51,505 bases of DNA from a virus. The notes under the pieces are model-generated. The model worked only from the letters and a program-made list of their open reading frames with translations, had not been told where the DNA came from and ran no database searches. The stretch spans positions 1 to 51,505 of the IMG/VR virus record IMGVR_UViG_3300017605_000364; one strand, 5' to 3'. This document shows positions 46,992 to 51,505 of this stretch, one piece after another. The translations under genes and the position numbers were made by a program. Each line of letters begins with the position of its first letter. Within the stretch, counting starts at the first letter, position 1.

Positions 46992-48289
46992 TGCATTGCC
47001 TCCCTAAGGGCGTTGACGAACGAAATGTGATCGATGGGCGGTGGTAGCGCCGACGCCTCCGGCGGTGGCATGACCGGCGCGGGAGGTTCCGGAGGCGTCG
47101 GCGCGTCGTTGGCCGCGAGCAACATAGCGGCGCGGAACAGATCGGGGTCTGGCGGTGGTAGCGGGCCAAGCGCGGTAATGATGCCCTCGCTGAACGCCTC
47201 GACCAGTGTTTGAGACCGGTCAGCGATCAGCGCAGCGAAGTCGACCGGCGGCGGAGTGTCCGGCGGCGCTGGCGCGTCGGCCGCGGCGGCGGCCATGCCC
47301 ACCTGAAACTCGTCGATGTCCACAGGGTTATCCACAGGTGGGGACAGCGCCGCCTTGATGGTGTCACCGATGCTCGACCAGTCGACCTGGGCCGCCGGCG
47401 CCATACCTGGCATGTCCGGCATGGTCATGTCGTCGGCCTCGTCGGGGTCCGGGCTGGGTACGCCGAGGTAGGCGGCGAGCGCCTCCTGCGCTTCGTCGAC
47501 GATGCTGTCGACCGCCGTGAACCAGCCCATAGCCTGCGACACCATCGACACGTCCGCCGTGCTGGTCGCTGCGGCCTGTGGCTTGGCGTCGACGGGCGCA
47601 GGCAATGGTGGCGGTGGGGCGGCGGCGCGGCCGGCGTGGTTGAAGATCGAAAGGTCCCAGGTCGACAGCGGCATGGCCGCGCTGTTACGCGGGCGCGGCT
47701 GGGCGACCTCGTCCGCGAGGCCGGCCTTCACCGCCTCTTTTGCGTTGTACCAAGTCTCACTTTTCATGCGCTCACGCCAGGTGTCGGCCGGCTCGCCCGT
47801 GCGCTGGGCGTAGACATCGGCGATCTGGGCGCTGACCTTGTCGAGCAGGTCGGCCGCCTTGCGCATGTCCTGCGAATTGCCGATCGCCACCATGTGACCC
47901 TCGTGGATCATCATGGTCGCGTTCGGCGCCATGATGACCTTGTCGCCGCCCATGGCAATCACGGAGGCGATGGAGGCGGCGACGCCCTCGACGTGCACGG
48001 TGACGTCCGCGGCGTGGTTGCGCAGCGCGTTGTGAATGGCCATCCCGTCATAGACCTCGCCGCCGGGCGAGTTGAGATAGACATCGATGCTCTTGCTCTT
48101 GAGAGCCTTCAGCTGCTGCACAAAGTCGCTGGCCGTAATGCCCCACATGCCGATTTCGTCGAAGATCCAGACCTCGGCGACGTCCGGCGTGGCGGCATTA
48201 GTGACGATGCGCGCCCAGTCGGCGCGGTTGGGTGGTGCGTCGGGACGCGTGCTAGCACGGTTGAACACCTGTGCGCGGCGCCGCATCAC
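46988..48289 (-). CDS. ClpP-like prohead protease
   Basis: About 433 residues. S14 domain (~15-200): VYLNSPGGEVYDGMAIHNAL, the Ser motif VEGVAASIASVIAMGGDKV, catalytic His in ATMMIHEGHMV, and acidic partner downstream (ETWYNAKEAVKAGLADEV). C-terminal ~230 residues are Pro/Ala-rich with acidic helices, possibly a scaffold. It matures capsid, portal and MuF proteins; it could also cut the RVYKRD linkers of the giant protein. GTG chosen for its GGAG seven bases upstream; ATG 48307 is possible. Confidence 0.88.
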   Translation of the reverse strand: MMRRRAQVFNRASTRPDAPPNRADWARIVTNAATPDVAEVWIFDEIGMWGITASDFVQQLKALKSKSIDVYLNSPGGEVYDGMAIHNALRNHAADVTVHVEGVAASIASVIAMGGDKVIMAPNATMMIHEGHMVAIGNSQDMRKAADLLDKVSAQIADVYAQRTGEPADTWRERMKSETWYNAKEAVKAGLADEVAQPRPRNSAAMPLSTWDLSIFNHAGRAAAPPPPLPAPVDAKPQAAATSTADVSMVSQAMGWFTAVDSIVDEAQEALAAYLGVPSPDPDEADDMTMPDMPGMAPAAQVDWSSIGDTIKAALSPPVDNPVDIDEFQVGMAAAAADAPAPPDTPPPVDFAALIADRSQTLVEAFSEGIITALGPLPPPDPDLFRAAMLLAANDAPTPPEPPAPVMPPPEASALPPPIDHISFVNALREAMQ

Positions 48290-48349
48290 CAAAGGTCTCC
48301 GCCCCATGTGAGTTGTGCTCACGTTACAGCGGCGGTGATCAGGGCGCAA

Positions 48350-48619
48350 TCAGGCAGCGGTGGCGTCGGTCGCCATGGCCCACTCAGGGAAGGGCGTAGC
48401 GGAGTCGAGCTGCTCCCACTGGATGCCGTGGTCGCCTTCGTGCGGCTGGCGGTGGTCAAAGCGGTTCCACCAGATGTCATCCGGTATGCCGCCGTCGGCG
48501 AGCGGGAACGCCGCGCACTCCTGCGTCGGCTCGGCCTCGGCGGCGTTGTCGTCGGTGCGGTCGAGCGGCGACACCCAGTGAGTGCAGTTCAGACACTGCG
48601 GCGTCGGTCGGCTGGTCAT
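48350..48619 (-). CDS. Conserved small Cys protein (89 aa)
   Basis: QCLNCTHWVSPLDRTDDNAA, ECAAFPLADGGIPDDIWWNR, FDHRQPHEGDHGIQWEQLDS. CxxC plus distal Cys and the FDHRQPxxGDxGI motif recur in actinophage head regions. ATGA overlap with the giant zincin gene. Function unknown. Confidence 0.7.
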   Translation of the reverse strand: MTSRPTPQCLNCTHWVSPLDRTDDNAAEAEPTQECAAFPLADGGIPDDIWWNRFDHRQPHEGDHGIQWEQLDSATPFPEWAMATDATAA

Positions 48620-51505
48620 GTCGTCGTCTCCCTCTCGATCAGACCAAAGACGTCTTTCGACAGCTTGGATGCCTTATCGCCGTTGTGCATCACGTCCGAG
48701 AAGGCCTCGGCCGTAAATTCGTGAACGTCTGTCGCTGCATAGTTGGAAATGCTGGTCGGCCCGGCGCCGATTCTGGCGTGAATCGTCGCGATGCGGAGTA
48801 GATCTTCATTATGTCCGACAACGACATGGCCCATCTCGTGCAACGCTACGCCGCGTGGCGTAGGAGCTGCCAGGTCGTGAGCGGTGCCGGCTGCGGCCAG
48901 GTTGGCGCGGTATCTTTCGTCCGCCATGCCAACATTGAACGAAATGCGCGAATTCGTCGAGTGCGTCGTGGTAACCGCATAGGCCGCACCGGACTCCGGA
49001 GCTGGATGCGACGAAATGTCCCCGCCACGGCCATAGGTGTCGATGACGCCCAGCGGCGCTCGAGGGAAACGCTCGGCGGCCTCGAGCACTCCGGTGGCGT
49101 GCTCTTTCGCGGTCGGAGCCGTCATGCCGGTGAAGCTGACCGACACCGGATGACCCATGGTGTCGCCCAGCGCCGTCTCGAGCGCAGATGCGACCTCGTC
49201 AGCCGTGCCGGCGGCTTTGATGGCTGCGTGGTGATCGACGCCGCCACCACCAGAGCCGAACCGCCCGCGGTCGTCGCGCTTGTAGACACGACCGTCCGGG
49301 CGCAGGTAGGTGATCGCCTTCGGGCCATACTGCGAGTCGACCTGCGACATGACCTCTTTGGCCAACGGCGCGGCGTGCGCGCCCCTCGAGACGACGTCGG
49401 CGAAGGCTTCGGCGAAGGCCTCGCCATGGTTGGTGGCGGCGTAGTAGCCGATCTGATTGACCGTGAAGTCACCCGCCGACACCTGCTCGTCCGGGCGGTA
49501 TTTGAAGCCGCGGCCGCTCTCTTTGCCGCCGGCGTCGAGCGACATCCGGTCGGCCGTGTCGCGCATGATCCGCTCTGGACCGTCCAGCTTCACTCCGCCG
49601 CCGTGCTCGTCCCGCGTCGGTGCGCCGTGCGAGTGAGCTATGGCGTGGCCGTACTCGTGAGCTCCGGTGTGCGTGTAGTCGCCCAGCGCGCCAGAGCGGC
49701 CGAACTCCGCGTGTTGTTTGTCGAGAAGGCCTTTATAGTTCGATTCGTTATAGCGTGTGCTGAATGTGATGGTGAGGTCTGCTCCCGCGCCGTGCTTCAT
49801 CTCGCCATAGGCCGTCATGTCTTCGGTGTCGATCTTCGTCAATCTGACGCCGCTGGAGAATCGCTCGGCGCCCCTAAGCACGCCCTCCATGTGCTGACGG
49901 GCGAGGTCGACGTCGAGGCCGGTCAGGTTGACCGACACGGGATGGCCGAGGCGGTCGCCGAGCTCCCGACTGGCCACGGCGCCGACCTGCTCGGCGGTCT
50001 GCGCCTCGGCCAGGCTGTGCCGTATGCCACCGCCGCCTGAGCCGAACCGCCCCCACTCGTCACGCTTGTAGACGCGGCCGGATGGGCTGAGCCAGGTCAA
50101 CGCCCTCGGCTCGGCGGCGATCTTCGCGTTGAGCGCATCCATGATCTGGTGCGACAAAGGCGAGGCATGCTCACCTTTAGTCATGACGTCGGCAAAGGCC
50201 TCGGCCGGGAGTTCGTGCATATTGCTCTGCGAGTAGAACGAAATCTCCCGTAGTGCGAACGCTCGTTGATTCTGCCGGTGCTCGCCGGCCTGCTCTTCGG
50301 TCAGCTGGCCGGGCTTACGCGGACCGACGCCGAGGCGACGCTTGCCCGGTGCGGGCGTCGGCTCTGGTACGTGCTTGTCAACGTAGGCTTTCTGCAGTCG
50401 CTGAGCTTCATACAGCGTGCCGTAGTGCTCGTGCAGCACGTGGCCAAACTCGTGAAGCGCCATTCCCTGCACGTCGCCGAACGCGAAACTGCCGCGCGCT
50501 TGCCTCATATGCAAGATCTCGTTTGCGCGCTGGGCGACCTCGCCGCGCGTGTTGAACTCAATTTCGTATTTGCCGCTGGCTGTACTGTCGGCATGCAGCG
50601 TGTGCGCCCAGGTGAAGTCGCCCTGATCGCGCTCAGCCGGAAATTCAGCGGACCGCACAGCACCGAGCGGTGCGGTCGGGAAGCGCTCGAGGCCGCGCAG
50701 CACGCCCTCGGAGTATTCACGGGCGAGCTGCGGCTCGGCGCCATGGAAGTCGAAGGGGATGTCTTTGCCAGTGATCCGCTTTGCCTCCGCAGTAGCCGCC
50801 ACGCCGACCGCTTCGGCCGTCCTGGCGGCGGCGAGCTCTGGCCGCACGCCGCCGCTACCCGACCCGAACCGCCCGCGGTCGTCGCGCTTGTAGGTGCGGT
50901 CGAGCGGGCGGAGCCAGGTGATCGCCTGCGCATCCTCTGGATAGAGAGCGGCGATCTCGTTATAGATCGCCCGCGAGACGTGCGACGCGCTCGATCCGTT
51001 GTGGACGACGTCGGCGAAGGCCTCGGCACTGAGCTCATGCTGGTTGGTGGTGGCGTACTCAGAGATCTCGCCACGGATGAAGTCGGCCGTGGTCTTGCCG
51101 CCAGGGTTGAGCTCGGCGGCGATCTTTTTGGCCGGCACCTTCGGCGGTCCCGACCCGCCGCCGACAAGCGGATGTTGCTGCTGGGTCAGAACGTGGCCGA
51201 ACTCATGCAGCGCGACGCCCTGCATGGTCGCCGCGACGAGGTGCGGCGAGTGCACGGATGACGTCGTAAAGGCATCTTCGGCCGATTGATCCAATACCTT
51301 CTGATATTTATCGGGATGAGCGGAATACTGCGCGTTGAAGTTGATTGAGCCCTTTTCGTAGCCCATGCCGCTATAGGCCATGGTCTGCGCGACGTCGGCG
51401 CCGTAGTGCATCGCCCCGGGGTTGTCGGGATCGAAATCGCTTACGGTGCTCAGCGGCGCATGCGGAAAGCGCTCGAGGCCGCGCAGCACGCCCTCGGAGT
51501 ATTCA
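48616..51505 (-). CDS. Giant zincin-array protein, C-terminal part with four metalloprotease modules (5' end off the window)
   Basis: The frame is open to the window edge (962 codons). Counting from the in-frame GTG at 51489, zinc motifs are HEFGH at 95, HEFGH at about 346, HEYGH at 611 and HEMGH at 884. Each is followed some 40-90 residues later by YA/S-T/S..E..AEAF(A/S)D. Modules are joined by RTYKRDDRGRF (198-208), RVYKRDEWGRF (472-482) and RVYKRDDRGRF (734-744), each with GSGSGG or GSGGGG. Each module opens with a helical VASxxxxxG segment and an xGVLRGxERF repeat. The internal GTG is not a likely start: it lies inside a module. Probably one gene with the left-end CDS. Enzyme activity and targets are inferred. 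Confidence 0.8.
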   Translation of the reverse strand, partial: EYSEGVLRGLERFPHAPLSTVSDFDPDNPGAMHYGADVAQTMAYSGMGYEKGSINFNAQYSAHPDKYQKVLDQSAEDAFTTSSVHSPHLVAATMQGVALHEFGHVLTQQQHPLVGGGSGPPKVPAKKIAAELNPGGKTTADFIRGEISEYATTNQHELSAEAFADVVHNGSSASHVSRAIYNEIAALYPEDAQAITWLRPLDRTYKRDDRGRFGSGSGGVRPELAAARTAEAVGVAATAEAKRITGKDIPFDFHGAEPQLAREYSEGVLRGLERFPTAPLGAVRSAEFPAERDQGDFTWAHTLHADSTASGKYEIEFNTRGEVAQRANEILHMRQARGSFAFGDVQGMALHEFGHVLHEHYGTLYEAQRLQKAYVDKHVPEPTPAPGKRRLGVGPRKPGQLTEEQAGEHRQNQRAFALREISFYSQSNMHELPAEAFADVMTKGEHASPLSHQIMDALNAKIAAEPRALTWLSPSGRVYKRDEWGRFGSGGGGIRHSLAEAQTAEQVGAVASRELGDRLGHPVSVNLTGLDVDLARQHMEGVLRGAERFSSGVRLTKIDTEDMTAYGEMKHGAGADLTITFSTRYNESNYKGLLDKQHAEFGRSGALGDYTHTGAHEYGHAIAHSHGAPTRDEHGGGVKLDGPERIMRDTADRMSLDAGGKESGRGFKYRPDEQVSAGDFTVNQIGYYAATNHGEAFAEAFADVVSRGAHAAPLAKEVMSQVDSQYGPKAITYLRPDGRVYKRDDRGRFGSGGGGVDHHAAIKAAGTADEVASALETALGDTMGHPVSVSFTGMTAPTAKEHATGVLEAAERFPRAPLGVIDTYGRGGDISSHPAPESGAAYAVTTTHSTNSRISFNVGMADERYRANLAAAGTAHDLAAPTPRGVALHEMGHVVVGHNEDLLRIATIHARIGAGPTSISNYAATDVHEFTAEAFSDVMHNGDKASKLSKDVFGLIERETTT
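51069..51505. repeat. Right-end copy of the diverged repeat shared with the left end
   Basis: Partner of the repeat at 1-437. The last 37 bases also match 50683-50719 in the neighbouring module exactly, so the right edge lies in sequence repeated at least twice locally. Confidence 0.85.

Noticed and set aside
51472-51489. GTG at 51489 as the real start of the right-end giant gene
   Set aside because: It lies within the repeated segment xGVLRGLERFP that is internal in every other module, and the frame stays open to the sequence edge.
1-51505. Exact terminal redundancy of a complete linear genome
   Set aside because: The similar ends differ at many positions after 117 bases, and a direct join breaks the reading frame, so they are paralogous repeats rather than one duplicated end.

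Overview
The window is most of a tailed, non-contractile-tail (siphovirus-type) phage genome of an actinobacterial host. Evidence for the host: high G+C; tightly packed genes with ATGA/GTGA overlaps; promoters with TTGAC -35 and TAnnnT -10 boxes that often fire directly onto a start codon (leaderless mRNA); a DUF2637-type membrane protein; LysM + NlpC/P60 and GH25 lysins. No sheath gene, integrase, tRNA or classical CI-type repressor was recognised. Lifestyle is therefore open, with lytic more likely.

Layout. On the minus strand, reading right to left and treating the molecule as circular: a replication block (15278 to 8171: RHH-like protein, J-domain protein, primase-polymerase, RepA-like ATPase, a TGTTATG/CATAACA iteron cluster, SF2 helicase, RusA); a terminator; the small terminase; then a long late unit (7492 downwards) with large terminase, portal, a GNAT-like protein, a MuF-like head protein and a giant multidomain protein that runs off the left end. 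The same kind of giant protein enters at the right end and is followed by the ClpP-like prohead protease, major capsid protein, a string of head-decoration or fibre candidates, head-tail connectors, tail tube, tape measure, minor tail proteins, GH25 lysin, four or five small membrane (holin-like) proteins, a LysM-NlpC/P60 lysin and a membrane-anchored beta-helix protein (ending at 24823). On the plus strand (15330-24680) lies an early/accessory block: two DNA methyltransferases, one fused in frame to a Cas4/RecB-like nuclease, many small proteins, an excisionase-like HTH protein and the DUF2637 membrane protein. The two transcription directions converge on a 13-bp-stem terminator at 24727.

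The most unusual content is the giant head-operon protein. It is an array of at least six gluzincin-like metalloprotease modules (HExxH followed by a YA-T..E..AEAF(A/S)D signature) of about 270 residues, joined by a stereotyped linker, RVYKRDxxGRFGSGGGG, that also heads the GNAT-like protein. Both ends of the sequence lie inside this array in near-identical but not identical DNA. The sequence is therefore probably an assembly broken at the repeats, and the true gene is longer. A second clear system is a dispersed promoter/operator (TTGAC overlapping the palindrome TGACRYGTCA) that controls replication, late and early units alike.
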